A stretch of DNA of 64,000 bases from Stomoxys calcitrans (taxonomy: Eukaryota > Arthropoda > Insecta > Diptera > Muscidae), in contig NC_081553.1 in the NCBI RefSeq assembly GCF_963082655.1, positions 48,465,728 through 48,529,727 on the forward strand, read 5' to 3'. A program made the translations under genes and the position numbers. Shown piece after piece: positions 34,246 through 45,560 of the stretch; the stretch's first letter is position 1; each line of letters begins with the position of its first letter. The notes beneath the pieces are model-generated. The model was not told the origin of the DNA. It saw only the letters and a list, made by a program, of their open reading frames with translations, and did not search any database.

Positions 34246-36183
34246 TAACAAATAAAAGCATGCTAAGTTCGACCGGGCCGAATCTTATATAGGAGACCTG
34301 TGTAAAAAGTCAGCCCACTCGAATAAGAATTGCGCCCTTTGGGGGATCAAAAAGTAAAACAGAGAGAGATCGATTTATATGGAAGCTGTATCAGGCTATA
34401 AACCGATTCAGACCATAATAAACACGTATGTTGATGGTCGTGAGAGGATCCGTTGTACAAACTTTCAGGCAAATCGGATAATAATTGCGACCTCTAGAGG
34501 CTCAAGAAGTCAAGATCCCATATCGGTTTATGTGGCAACTATATAAGGTTATGAACCGATTTGTACCCTTTTTGACACAGTTGTTGGATATCATTAGAAA
34601 ATACTTCGTTCAAAAATTCTTTCGAATCGGATAAGAATTGCGCCCTCTAGAGGCTCAAGAAGTCAAGATCCCATATCGGTTTATGTGGCAGCTATATAAG
34701 GTTATGAACCGATTTGAACCTTATTTGACACAGTTGTTGGATATCATCATAAAATACTTCGTGCAAAAATTCATTTAAATCGGATAAGAATTGCGCCCTC
34801 TAGGGGCTGAAGAAGTCAAGACACAGATCGATTTATATGACAGCTATATAAAGTTATGAACCGATTTGAACCATACTTGGCACAGTTGCTGGATATCATA
34901 ACAAAACACGTCGTGCAAAATTTCAGTCAAAACGGATAGGAATTCCGCCCTCTAGAGGCTCAAGAGTCAAGACCCCATATCGGTTTATGTGGCAACTATA
35001 TAAGGTTATGAACCGATTTGTACCCTTTTTGACACAGTTGTTGGATATCATTAAAAAATACTTCGTCCAAAAATTCTTTCAAATCGGATAAGAATTGCGC
35101 CCTCTAGAGGCTCAAGAAGTCAAGATCCCATATCGGTTTATGTGGCAGCTATATAAGGTTATGAACCGATTTGAACCTTATTTGACACAGTTGTTGGATA
35201 TCATCATAAAATACTTCGTGCAAAAATTCATTTAAATCGGATAAGAATTGCGCCCTCTAGGGGCTGAAGAAGTCAAGACACAAGATCGATTTATATGGCA
35301 GCTATATCAGGTTATGGACCGATTTAAACTGTACTTGGCGCAGTTGTTGGATATCATAACAAAACACGTCGTGCAAAATTTCATTCAAATCGGATAAGAA
35401 CTGTGCACTCTAGAGGCTCAAGAAGTCAAAACCCAAGATCGGTTTATATGGCAGCTATATCAGGTCATGAACCGATTTGAACCATACTTGGAAGTGATAC
35501 CAAAACACTACGTGCAAAATTTCAGTTAAATCGGACGAGAATTGCGCCCTCTAGAGGCTCAAGAAATCAAGACCCAAGATCGGTTTATATGGCAGCTATA
35601 TTAGGTTATGGACCGATTTGAACTTTATTTGTCACAGTTGTTTGAAGTGATACCAAACCAGTACGTGCAAAATTTCAGTTAAATCGGACGAGAATTGCGC
35701 CCTCTAGAGGCTCAAGAAGTCAAGACCCAAGATCTGTTTATATGGCAGCTATATTAGGTTATGGACCGATTTGGACCATACTTGGCACAGTTCTTGGAAG
35801 TGATACCAAAACACTATATACAAAATTTTAGTTAAACCGGACGAGAATTGCGCCCTCTAGAGGCTCAAGAAGTCAAGACCCAAGATCGGTTTATATGGCA
35901 GCTATATCAAAACATGGACGGATTTAAACCATTTACAATACCAACCGACCTACGCTAACAAAAAGGATTTGTGCAAAATTTCAAGCGGCTAGCTTTACTC
36001 CTTCGAAAGTTAGCGTGCTTTCGACAGACTGACGGACAGACGGACGAACATGGCTAGATCGACTTAAAATGACATAACCACCATGAATATATATACTTTA
36101 TGGGGTCTCAGACGCATATTTCGAGGTATAACAAACAGAATGACGAAATTAGTTTACCCCAATCCTATGGTGGACGGTATAAA
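34246..36183 (+). mobile_element. DINE-like family A element, copy 4, with higher-order repeat
   Basis: Left end ACAAATAAAAGCATGCTAAG, hairpin TTCGACCGGGCCGAA (one arm mutated), then TATATAGGAGACCTG, so the 5' unique module is deleted. At least ten monomers follow. A trimer of monomers starting near 34521 (TATCGGTTTATGTGGCAACT) is repeated at 34978, offset 457 bp, close to three times 153. The microsatellite (36026-36049) is short. The end is GGTGGACGGTATA. Confidence 0.78.
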
Positions 36184-37855
36184 AACCAATTTGTGTTTGT
36201 TTGTTTGTTTGCGTGTACCTTATATACTCGGAAACGACTTAACCGATTTTCTTGAAACTTTCACCGATGGTGCATAATGACCCCGTGGTCAAAAAAGGGT
36301 ACTACATTTTTTGATATCTGAAGGGGAAGCGGACACTCCCCCTTAACCTAATTTTCAGAAACGCCAGATCTCGGAGATGGGTGGTGCGATTTAAGCGAAA
36401 CTTTGTGTGATCTCTTATAGCAGCCTACAAACAAAAAATTTGTAGGCTACTATAAGAGAGAGTAAATTTCGGATGGGGTACCTTGGTGGGGCGCCCCAAC
36501 CCAAAACCCACCAAAATTATATATATATATCAATCACGACAATATGGGGCTCAAATTATAGGTATTTAAGATTAGAAAACGTATCTGATATCCAATTGTC
36601 GGACCAACTGTTTGGGGGACCACCCCAACCCCCAAAACATCCCTAAATCGGACATATTTACCAACCATGGCTATATGGGATTCAAATGAAAGGTATTTGC
36701 GAATAAAATACGAAACTGATATCCAAATTTGGGACAAAGTTTCTGGGGGTCCACCCCTTTTCCAAAACACCCGCCAAACAGAACTTATTTACAGACCAAT
36801 GCAAAGAATCCTAATCTGATATCCAGTTGTGGCACCAAGTGTTTGAGGGCCCGCCCATCCCCGAGAACATACCCCAAAGAAGACAAGTTTACGACCGCAG
36901 CAATATGCGACTCAAATGAAAGGTCTTTGGAAGTAAAGCACAAATCTAATATCGATGTTCGGGAAAAGTGTCTATGGGGCCATCCCATAGACACCCCATC
37001 CCCATAACACCACCCAAATAGGAATTATTTGCTGACCATTGCAATATCAGGCTCAAATAAGAGGTGTTTTAGAGTAGAACACGAATCTGATATATATTTT
37101 AAAAAGCCAAGTCACTGAGTGACCGCCCCATCTCCCAAAACTCTCCCCAAACCGATCATGTTTGTTGACTATGGAAAACTGGAGCTCAAATGAAGGATAT
37201 TTAGGAGTAGACCATGAATCTGACATACACATTCTGGACCAACTGTCTAGGGGACGTCCCACGACCATAACAACCCCCAAATAGGAGGTATTTGCTCACC
37301 AAGACAATTTGGGTCTTCAAGACAGTGGAGCTCGATATTCATAGTTTTTAGGGCCCATACCCCAAACCGCACATATCTGCTGGCTTTTTCAATGAAAGGT
37401 TTAAGTGAATGGTATTTGAGATTAGAAACGAGTTTGATATTCAATTTTGAGGCCAATGGCAATATACGGTTCAAATATATGAGAATAGAGCACTTTGCTG
37501 ATATATTTTCAGGGATTAGTGTTTGGGGGATCACCCCACTCCCCAAAACACGCCCAAATCTGGCATTTTTACCTACCGTGTCAATGTGGGGCTTAATTGA
37601 AAGGAAATGGGGGGTAGTGTAAGAATTGAATACCCACTTTCGGGACCAATTTTCAGGGGGTATACCCCTTTCCCAAAACACCCCCCAAAGGGTAAACATT
37701 CGACCATGCCAATTTGTGGCTCAAATGAAAGGTATCTGAAATTAGAAAACAAATTTTATAACCAATTTTGGGGCCAAGTGTCTGGGGGACCACCTCACCC
37801 CCGAAAACACCCCTAAATCACATATTATGAGAACATCGGGCTGAAATAAAGCATG
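36184..37855 (+). repeat. Family E interspersed tandem repeat, copy 3
   Basis: It starts TTTGTGTTTGTTTGTTTG, then CTTAACCGATTTTCTTGAAA, followed by units of about 130-140 bp with TCAAATGAAAGGTATTTG, CTGATATCCAATTTTGGG, GGGGACCACCCCA and CCAAAACACCCCC. Unit anchors (36552, 36683, 36913, 37053 and 37187) are irregularly spaced. It abuts the family A end directly. No coding capacity is seen. Its start is the inverse of the end of copy 2 at 24808, which gives one real terminus of this family. Confidence 0.65.
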
Positions 37856-37876
37856 TGTTGCCTTCGTGACTTTCTC

Positions 37877-38010
37877 TCTGTTTTAGAATTATTCGCAACC
37901 CCTCCTTAGAAAAATATGATCTTCTGTTCTTGCTGTTCGCCCCTTGGCTTGGCTTTAGGATATGGCGACACAAGCATGTCATAAAGGGCCTTTATAAACC
38001 GCTTGATCAT
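37877..38010 (-). mobile_element. LINE linker fragment, relative of 23141-23460
   Basis: Minus-strand reading gives MIKRFIKALYDMLVSPYPKA and KPRGEQQ. This corresponds to the VVKRIKKALNNSLVSAYPSA segment of the fragment at 23249-23455. Too short to assign a clade. Flanks are family E on one side and unassigned sequence on the other. Confidence 0.5.
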
Positions 38011-38270
38011 TGTGACTATACCCTCCGCAGTTTCCTTCCTTCCGTTTCAGGTGCAGAGGGGACAGTCGTGCGGAACTTGTGCCGGAATTTACGCAAATCC
38101 GCCTAAATTCTGTCCAGCCCAGAGATCAGTTCTGTACTGTTTTCTCTCGTTCTCGTTGATACACATTTCCCGCCAAACTCTCTAACGGACAGCATGGCGC
38201 CAGCAGAGATTGCCACTGGTTTGCATTTGTGGGTACCGGAAGCCTCCTCCAAGAAACCCATGATACGACC
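38011..38270. other. Unassigned sequence upstream of the RTE-like LINE
   Basis: No recognisable domain on either strand. A 66-codon minus-strand frame (38126-38326) overlaps the LINE start and is unlikely to be real. It may be linker or endonuclease debris of the LINE. Confidence 0.35.
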
Positions 38271-40592
38271 AAGAGTGTCGAGATGCTAGTGAAGCCAAGA
38301 ATGCGGCATATAGAGCAACCCTTCAATCAGTAGAAAGGCGCCGAATGCAGGATAGATATCGGGAGAAAAGGAGAGAGGAGATACATCTATTCAGAAAGAA
38401 ATAGGAAATGGAAAGGCTTGAGTGTGAGCGAATGGAGATGTTCAGGAGTCAGAATAAAGTCCGGAAATTCTACCAAAGAATTAAACATCAAACCGATGGC
38501 TTTGGTGCAGACACATCCTCCTGCAGAGACAAAGAAGGAAATCTGGTAACTGACACAGATAACATGCTAAGGATATGGAAAGGACATTTTACCTAACTGC
38601 TAGTATCCGATGTTAGCGTCAAAGAGGATACCGCAGAACCAAACCCTGATGATGGTATAAAATGTTTACCTCCTAGTCAGAATGTGAGCCAGGTAACAGT
38701 GACCCGAGTAAAGAACAACAAGGCAGCAGGAGCCGACGGGTTACCCGCTGAACTATTCAAGACCGGAGGCGACACGCTGATGAGGCGTACGCATCAGCTT
38801 ATCTGCGAAATCTTGCTAGAAGAATGCATATACGATGATTGGAACCTCAGCTTACTATGTCCCGTACACAAGAAAGGAGACAAGACGGAATGTGTCAACT
38901 ACAGAGGAATAAGTCTCTTCCCCATCGCATACAAGATAGTCTCGGGCGTACTGTGTGAAAGATTAAAACCTAAAGTCAATGAGATAATTGGGCCCTATCA
39001 ATGCGACTTTAGACCTGGTAAATCAAGCAGCAGTGACCCGACTAAAGTACAACAAGGCAGCAGGAGCCGACGGGTTACCCGCTGAACTATTTAAGACCGG
39101 AGGCGACACGCTGTTAAGGCGTATGCATCAGCTTATCTGCGCAATCTGGCTAGAAGAACGCATATCCGATGATTGGAACCTCAGCATACTATGTCCCGTA
39201 CACAAGAAAGGAGACAAGACGGAATGTGCCAACTACAGAGCAATAAGTCTGCTCCCCATCGCATACAAGATACTCTCGAGCGTACTGTGTGAAAGATTTA
39301 AACCTAAAGTCAATGAGATAATTGGGCCCTATCATTGCGGCTTTGGACCTGTTAAATCCACTTTGGACCAGATAGGACTCTGCAGGATGACACTTGCTGA
39401 TACGCGTTCCTCAGTAAGAATGGGAAAGAATCTCTCCGAACCATTTAATACCAAACGAGGTTTCAGACAAGAAGACATCCTATCGTGTGGTCTCTTTAAT
39501 ATCCTGCTGGAGAAGATTATACGATATGCAGATGTGAAGAGATATGGCACACTAATCACAAGAGAACACATGCTACTTGCCTATGCCGACGGCATCGACA
39601 ACATAGGTCGGTCATCGGAAGCTGTAACTGCAGCCTTTGAAAGAATTGAAAGAGATTCAGTGAAAATGGGTCTGGCAGTAAATGGAGATAAGACCAAATG
39701 GATGGTTTCAACTCCCAAAAAGCCTTGCACAAGCGAGCAGATAAAGAAAACGGAGAAATTTGGGAACCACAACTTTGAGATAGTCAGGCATTTTATATAC
39801 CTCGGCAACGCTGTAACCGAAAGGAATGATATCAGTTTTGAGATAGAGCGAAGAATAATACTGGCAAGCAGCTGCTACTTTGGACTAAGTAAGCAGTTTA
39901 GAAACAAGGCCACCTTTCGACAGACGAAGATTACACTATACCAGACACTGATACTACCCGTGTTGTTATACGGTTCTGAAGCATGGGTACTTGTGAAAGC
40001 AGATGAGGCAGTACTTGGAGTATTTGAGAGGAAGATTCTTCGTAAAATATATGGACTAGTTTGCATTAATGGAGAATATAGGCGACGTATGAACAACGAG
40101 CTGTATGACGATCATAGCATATTTACACGCATCAAAATATTGGGTTGCCCAAAAAGTAATTGCGGATTTTTTAGAAGAAAGTAAATGCATTTTTAATAAA
40201 ACTTAGAATGAACTTTAATCAAATATACTTTTTTTCTAAAACAAGCTAAAAATAACAGCTGATAACTGACAGAAGAAAGAATGCAATTACAGAGTCACAC
40301 GCTGTGAAAAAATTTGTCAACGCCGACTATATGAAAAATCCGCAATTACTTTTTGGGCAACCCAATACAAAGGCTGAATGGATGAAGAAGCTCCAGCAAA
40401 GAAGTCGTTTGAAGGCAAACACGTTGGTTTACACAAACCGGGAAGACCAAAAGCCCGATGGAAAGATCAAGTGGTGGGAGACACCTCGAAACTTGGTGTC
40501 AGAGATTTAAGAATGAGCGCAGAAGGTTGAGGAGCTTGTAACTCCATTCTACGTTCGGTAAGTGGAACAAATATTCTGTCATAGCCAATTAA
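38271..40592 (+). mobile_element. RTE-like LINE, rearranged copy 1
   Basis: The plus strand reads EAKNAAYRATLQSVERRR, VRKFYQRIKHQTDGFG, KNNKAAGADGLPAELFKTGG, LCPVHKKGDKTECVNYRGIS and LPIAYKILSSVLCERFKPKV. Later come FNTKRGFRQEDILSCGLFNI, motif C AYADGIDN, then GDKTKWMVSTPKKPC and LLYGSEAWVLVKADEAVLGV. The RT N-terminal part is tandemly duplicated with offset 335 bp (38699 and 39034). Compared with copy 2, about 150 bp including motif A (VDYKAAFD) is missing at 39372. YADD has become YADG and GLRQGDSLS has become GFRQEDILS. Despite these losses a 398-codon frame (38988-40184) stays open. A MITE splits the tail. The common 3' end is GTCATAGCCAATTAA. It cannot be active. Confidence 0.82.
40140..40365 (+). 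mobile_element. Mariner MITE copy 3, with an empty paralogous site
   Basis: TTGGGTTGCCCAAAAAGTAA to its inverse, flanked by TA (40138-40139, 40366-40367), 226 bp. The host LINE reads ACACGCATCAAAATA before it and continues TACAAAGGCTG after. The second RTE copy reads ACACGCATCAAAATACAACG without interruption at 51266-51285, which is the pre-insertion state. Confidence 0.92.
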
Positions 40593-41688
40593 GGTGTCTA
40601 CCTACACTTGGACTCCATTTCAATAAAAAGAATGCTTTGCTTTTCCCTACTTCAAAGAATTATTTCGTGCAAAACTTTTAAATTTGTGTCATTCAAACAT
40701 ACTTTTGCCATAGAGCCAATAATAGAAATTATTGTTATAAGTTTTGTGTTTGTTTTTTCCTCTCGGATTTGTTTTCTCTCCTGATAATGCCATCCATTTG
40801 CAGCAAAAGTTTAAATGACTTCCCATTACAAGCGGGGCATTAATAAACGAAATCTAGCATACTTGAAAATGGCAACATTCATAATGCTTTCGCACTACAC
40901 GCAATTCGTAAAAGTTTTGCTCAGAAGGACACTCATACCTCGCCATTCGTCTAATAAATTTCATTTGTAGTTGTTACATACTTTCAACAAAACACTCTCT
41001 TTTTCCTACGATTTTCTTGCAAAAGAAAACTTTCTGCCTTTTTTGTCTTCGTCGTCGTCGTTGATGTTGTTGTTGTTGTATTTCCTCGAAAATCCATTCA
41101 ACCATAAATTATAAATACTTTTTTGTTTCGAAGCTTTATCAATAATTTGCAGCAACAGCAACAACATCAGCTACTGGCATAGAACAAGGATCGGTAAGGA
41201 CCAACCATAACAATGACCGAAAAAAAAACTTTTACTGCAAAGTAATTTGGTCATCATTTATAAACATTTCCTTTAGCTTTTTTTCTCCTCACAGGCTACT
41301 GTCCTAAAAGAAGGACCTTTGTTTTTTCTTCAACAATTCTAGCTTCTCTTTGCATTTCATGTCCAAAGGACTATATGACCAAATATAAAGCGTAAAGTTT
41401 ATGTCAACAATGGTCATTTTTCGTTCTTAAGACTAAGAGGGCGAGTGAGAGAGTCCAACACAAAGTAAAATCAAAATAAAAGAATCAAAGGAAACTTTTA
41501 AATTATACTTTGCCCGCCCGCCACTTGAAGTAGAGAAGTACACTTCGCCTCATATGTTGGATGATGGTCGTAAATTAGTTAGATATGTAACATATTTGCC
41601 ATGACAAGAAGTTGGATTGAGTTTTAGCTATAAAAACGTGGTGGAGAAAGTTAATCACAAATGGCAAAGGTTTCATAGAAAGAAAATT
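40593..41688. other. Spacer with GTC/GTT repeats
   Basis: Unique AT-rich DNA. A trinucleotide stretch of GTCGTCGTCGTTGATGTTG type lies at about 41050-41080, facing CAACAGCAACAACATCAG at about 41153. No open frame above 60 codons. No gene is seen. Confidence 0.6.
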
Positions 41689-41735
41689 ATGGGTTGCCCA
41701 AAAAGTAATTGCGGATTTTTTAAAAAAAAAAAAGT
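41689..41735 (+). mobile_element. Mariner MITE copy 4, left end only
   Basis: TATGGGTTGCCCAAAAAG, then TAATTGCGGATTTTTT and A-rich sequence, after which homology stops. The first two T of the terminus are lost. The right half is replaced by A/T-rich sequence and a LINE or SINE tail. Confidence 0.7.
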
Positions 41736-41749
41736 AAATATAAATATAA

Positions 41750-41878
41750 CAATGAGGTTAGGTTAGGTAAGGTCGAAAAGAGGGTGCGGATATTAATCCC
41801 CCCTATGCCACTATGGACATACACCTAAGCCAGTAATCGGCTTGTTGTGCGCTCTAAAAACTACAAAGTAACCTCAAA
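41750..41878 (-). mobile_element. Retroposon 3' tail with CCTAACCTAACC end
   Basis: Minus-strand reading: GTTTTTAGAGCGCACAAC, AAGCCGATTACTGGCTTAGG, GTCCATAGTGGCATAGGGG, CGACCTTACCTAACCTAACC. This looks like the 3' UTR of another non-LTR element or SINE, ended by the same CCTAA-rich tail as the elements at 33092 and 45763 but with unrelated upstream sequence. The 5' part is absent. Confidence 0.6.
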
Positions 41879-43804
41879 CAAATAAAAGCGTGCTAAGTTC
41901 GGCCGGACCGAATCTTATATACCCTCCACCATTGATCGCGTTTGTCGAGTTCTATGCGCGGTATCTCTTTTTAGACAAACAAAGAATATTGAATAAGAAC
42001 TGTTATGCTATTGGAGCTATATGAAGTTATGGTCCGATTCGGACCATAAATGAATGCTGAACATTGTACAACTCTTTGCGTCATATTTCAGTTCATTCGG
42101 ATAAGAATTGCGCCTTGTAGGGGCTCAAGAAGCAAAATCGGGGGATAGGTTTATATGGGAGCGGTATCGAGCTATTAATCGATTCAGACCATATTGGACA
42201 CGTATGTTGAAGGTCATGAGAGAAGCCGTTTTGCAAAATTTCAGCTAAATCGGATGAGAATTGCGCCCTCTAGAGGTTCAAGAAGTCAAGATCCCAGATC
42301 GATTTATATGGCAGCTATATCAGGTTCTACACCAATTTACGCCATACTTAGCACAGTTGTTGAAAGTCATATCAAAACACTACGCGCAAAATTTAAGTTA
42401 AATCGGATGAGAATTGAGCGCTCTATTGGCTCAAGAAGTCAAAATCCAAGATCGGTTTATATGACAGCTATACCAGATTATGGACCGATTTTAATCATAC
42501 TTAGCACAGTTGTTAGAAGTGATATTAAAACATTGCGTGCAAAATTTCAGTCAAATCGGGTAAGAATTGCGCCCTCTAGAGGCTCAAGAAGTCAAGACCC
42601 AAGATCGGTTTATATGGCAGCTATATCAAAACATTGACCGATTAAACCCATACTTTACATTGTTATTGGAAGTGATACCAAAACACTACGTGCAAAATTT
42701 CAGTTAAATCGGACGAAAATTGCGCCCTCTAGAGGCTCAAGAAGTCAAGACCCAAGATCGGTTTATATGGCAGCTATATCGAAACATGGACCAATTTACG
42801 ACATACTTATTACAGTTGTTGGAAGTGATAGCAAGACACTACGTGCAAAATATCAGTCAAATCGGATGGAAAGTGCGCCCTCTAGAGGCTCAAGAAGTCA
42901 AGACCCAAGATCGGTTTATATGGCAGCTATATCAAAACATGGACCGATTTGAAACATACTTACCTTAGTTGATAGAAGTGCTACCAAAACACTACGTGCA
43001 AAATGTCAGTTAAATCGGACGAGAATTGCGCCCTCTAGAGGCTTAAGAAGTCAAGACCCAAGATCGGTATATATAGCACATATATCAAAACATGGACCGA
43101 TTAAAACCATACGAAGCGTAGTTGTTGGAAGTGCTACCAAAACACCACGTCCACAATTTCAGTTAAATCGGACGAGAATTGTGCCCTCTAGAGGCAGCCT
43201 CTATATGGCAGCTTTATTAAAACATGGACCGATTGAAACCATACTTAACGTAGCTGCTGAAAGTGATACCAAACACCACGTGCAAAATTTCAGTCAAATC
43301 GGACGAAAATTGCGCCGTCTAGAAGCTCAAGAAGTCAAGACCCAAGATCGGTTTATATGGCAGCTATATCAAAACATGAACCGATCTAAACCATACTTAC
43401 CGTAATTGATGGAAATGCTACCAAAACACTACGTGCGAAATTTCAATAAAATCGGATGAGAATTGCGCCCTCTAGAGGCTCAAGAAGTCAAGACCCAAGA
43501 TCGGTTTATATGGCAACTATATCAAAACTTTTGCCGATTTGGCCCATTTACAATACCAATCGACAATAATAAACAAACAATAATAAAAAGTATTCGTGCA
43601 AAATTTCAAGCGGCTAGCTTTACTCCTTCGAAAGTTAGCGTGCTTTCGACAAACAGACGGACGGACGGACATGGCTAGATCGACTTAAAATGACATGACG
43701 ATCAAGAATATCTATACTTTATGGGGTCTTAGATGCATATTTCGAGGTGTTACAAACAGAATGGCGAAATTAGTATACCCCCATTCTATGGTGGAGGGTA
43801 TAAA
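41879..43804 (+). mobile_element. DINE-like family A element, copy 5
   Basis: ACAAATAAAAGCGTGCTAAG, hairpin TTCGGCCGGACCGAA (one mismatch), TATACCCTCCACCATTGATC, a 5' unique module with a truncated relative at 48806, then about nine monomers. They carry AAGTGATACCAAAACACTACG and GACCCAAGATCGGTTTATA. One monomer is truncated at 43190 (GAGGCAGCCTCTATATGG). The microsatellite is reduced to ACGGACGGACGGACATGG (43655-43673). The end is CTATGGTGGAGGGTATA. Open frames of 60-147 codons across it follow from the 153-bp period. Confidence 0.8.
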
Positions 43805-43805
43805 A

Positions 43806-44935
43806 AGAAAATTTTAAGTTAGGAATTCCATGCTACTTACAAAATCCTTCATTGTTTTCAATGCCACTCCCCTAAGTTGGTTCATGTCTGATATTGTGTC
43901 TCCACCTAAGTACCGGTATCTGTTGGACGCGAAAGCCGGGCAATGACAAAGGAAATGCTCCAACGTCTCAACATCTTCCTCGCATGCCCTACGCATTCTA
44001 TCACTTGCCGCACCGATTTTAACATAAATGAGCTCGTAGTCCTATGTGTCCCGTTATAGCTATACTGACTTCCTTCTTGATTTCCTTTCAGTAATAGCCT
44101 CGACTTTTCACGATCTGGATCCCGCCATAGGATTTTCGCCGTCCTACCGACCGTTTCGCTACTCCACAATGTTGCATGCGCATTCGTCCTTAACTTGGAC
44201 CCGAAAGGCTTCGGGTTAACCAAGTTTATGGACGGCAGTCCTCTGGCCTTCACCGCCAAATCGTCTGCCCTTTCATTTCCCCCTACTCCGTTATGGCCCG
44301 GCACCCAACCGATGCGGATTTTGCTATAGTCAGAGAAGGTATTAATCTCCTTCTTACACTGCAAGACTGTTCGTGACCTAACCGTCCTGTTTTACTGTCG
44401 GTAAAGATGATCATACTCGACGTCCTCACGTTAGCACCACACCACTTCACGCATTCGCCCAGATTTCCGCCTGCAGGACCATATTATGGTCAGGCACTCT
44501 AAAACATATCTCAGTCCCTGGGTTATCAATGTAAATCCCCAGACCCACTCTGTCCTTTAGCTTTGATCCACCCGTTTAACATGAACTTTTAGATGGCAAT
44601 ACTAGGGTTCCGTTAATCCAAGACTGTGCCGATGGCAGCAGTGCCTCTCACTCAACGTCAAGGTTCATCTCAGGTATCCGATCGGAAACCTCTCCCCTTC
44701 CTTTCAGGTTTACTATCGTAGCCTCGATTATAACGCGATAGTATGAGCTGCTCCCATCCTCAATCCATTCTCCCATCGCCTTAAGTCTCATAGCCGCAGT
44801 GGCTGCCTCACACTTAATTTGTATGGCAATGGGTCGGATATCTAGAATAGTCTCCAGTGGGCGTGTTCTCTGAACCTGTTGTATGGTCCTTATGTTGCAC
44901 TTTTTCTTCTTCTTTAGACTGCATTGACTTCCCCG
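43806..44935 (-). mobile_element. RNase H-bearing LINE (I/LOA-like), copy 3, C-terminal half
   Basis: Minus-strand order: CNIRTIQQVQRT, ETILDIRPIAIQIKCEAATA, MRLKAMGEWIEDGSSSYY and SDRIPEMNLDVE. RNase H start follows with CQKEINTFSDYSKIRIGW-like, VPGHNGVGGNERADDLAVKA and PSINLVNPKPFGSK. The linker is KILWRDPDREKSRLLLKG, then zinc knuckle EEDVETLEHFLCHCPAF and FASNRYRYLGGDTISDMNQL. The RNase H catalytic end (GNERAD) is clear. It lacks the RT. Upstream of CNIRT it is fused to an unrelated tandem-repeat coding sequence. Frameshifts disrupt the frame. Confidence 0.8.
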
Positions 44936-45470
44936 AAACTGCACTGCCTGATTTCATCGTTTTAGTTTATTTTCCTAGTCTTGTCTTCCGACTTTTTATA
45001 AAGTCGGTAATGGTTCCATCGTCGGGTCCCTGTACGTCAAGCTTTATTGGGTTTCCATTTCCTGTACTGCCTGATGTTTCAATACTAGGATCTATGTCTA
45101 TCTTAGCCTTCCAAAGCTTTAGTATAATAAATGGGCTTCTTGGGAGTAGGTGATGATACCATCATCGGCTCCCTGTTCGTTGGGTTGCATTGAGACTCTT
45201 GTCGCTACGGTGCCTAATGTTTCAATATTAGGATCTTTACCTATCCCAATATTACGAATCTTTAAGTCGGCGATGGGTCCGTTGTCGGGTTACTGTTTGG
45301 TAGGTTGTGTTGAATCTCTCGCCACTGCACTGCCTGATATTTTAGAATTAGGATCATTGCTTCCCCTAGTCTTTCCAGTATTGAGAGATGCCGTGATTGC
45401 GTCGGCCCCCTGTTTGTTGGGCGGTGATGAGTCACCTGCCACTTACCGCAGGGATAACTACCAAAACCAA
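44936..45470 (-). repeat. Coding-like tandem repeat, possible retroelement ORF1 remnant
   Basis: About four degenerate units with anchors (TCCCTGT or equivalent) near 45027, 45170, 45289 and 45407, spacing 143, 119 and 118 bp. Minus-strand reading gives NKQGADAITASLNTGKTRGS, DPNSKISGSAVARDSTQP, then DPNIETLGTVATRVSMQP and NEQGADDG, broken by one stop and a frameshift. The phrase D-P-N, five residues, G, then S-X-Q-P recurs, so the unit was once translated in this direction. The protein is low-complexity and polar, and I do not recognise it. The plus-strand frames at 44857-45596 look like shadows. Confidence 0.5.
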
Positions 45471-45560
45471 TGGTTGGCCAACTTATTTATTAGTTGGCAA
45501 CCGTGGATGATTTTATTTATTCACTCATTCATTTTTACGTACATAAATCTTATTGATGCA

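Noticed and set aside
30628..36183. CRISPR-like array, because of regularly spaced repeats
   Set aside because: The monomers are about 153 bp with no short conserved repeat plus unique spacers. The context is an insect genome and the repeats are dispersed with transposon-type ends.
41755..41775. Interstitial telomere repeat (TTAGG)
   Set aside because: Only two units are present, at the end of a retroposon tail, and Diptera do not use TTAGG telomeres.
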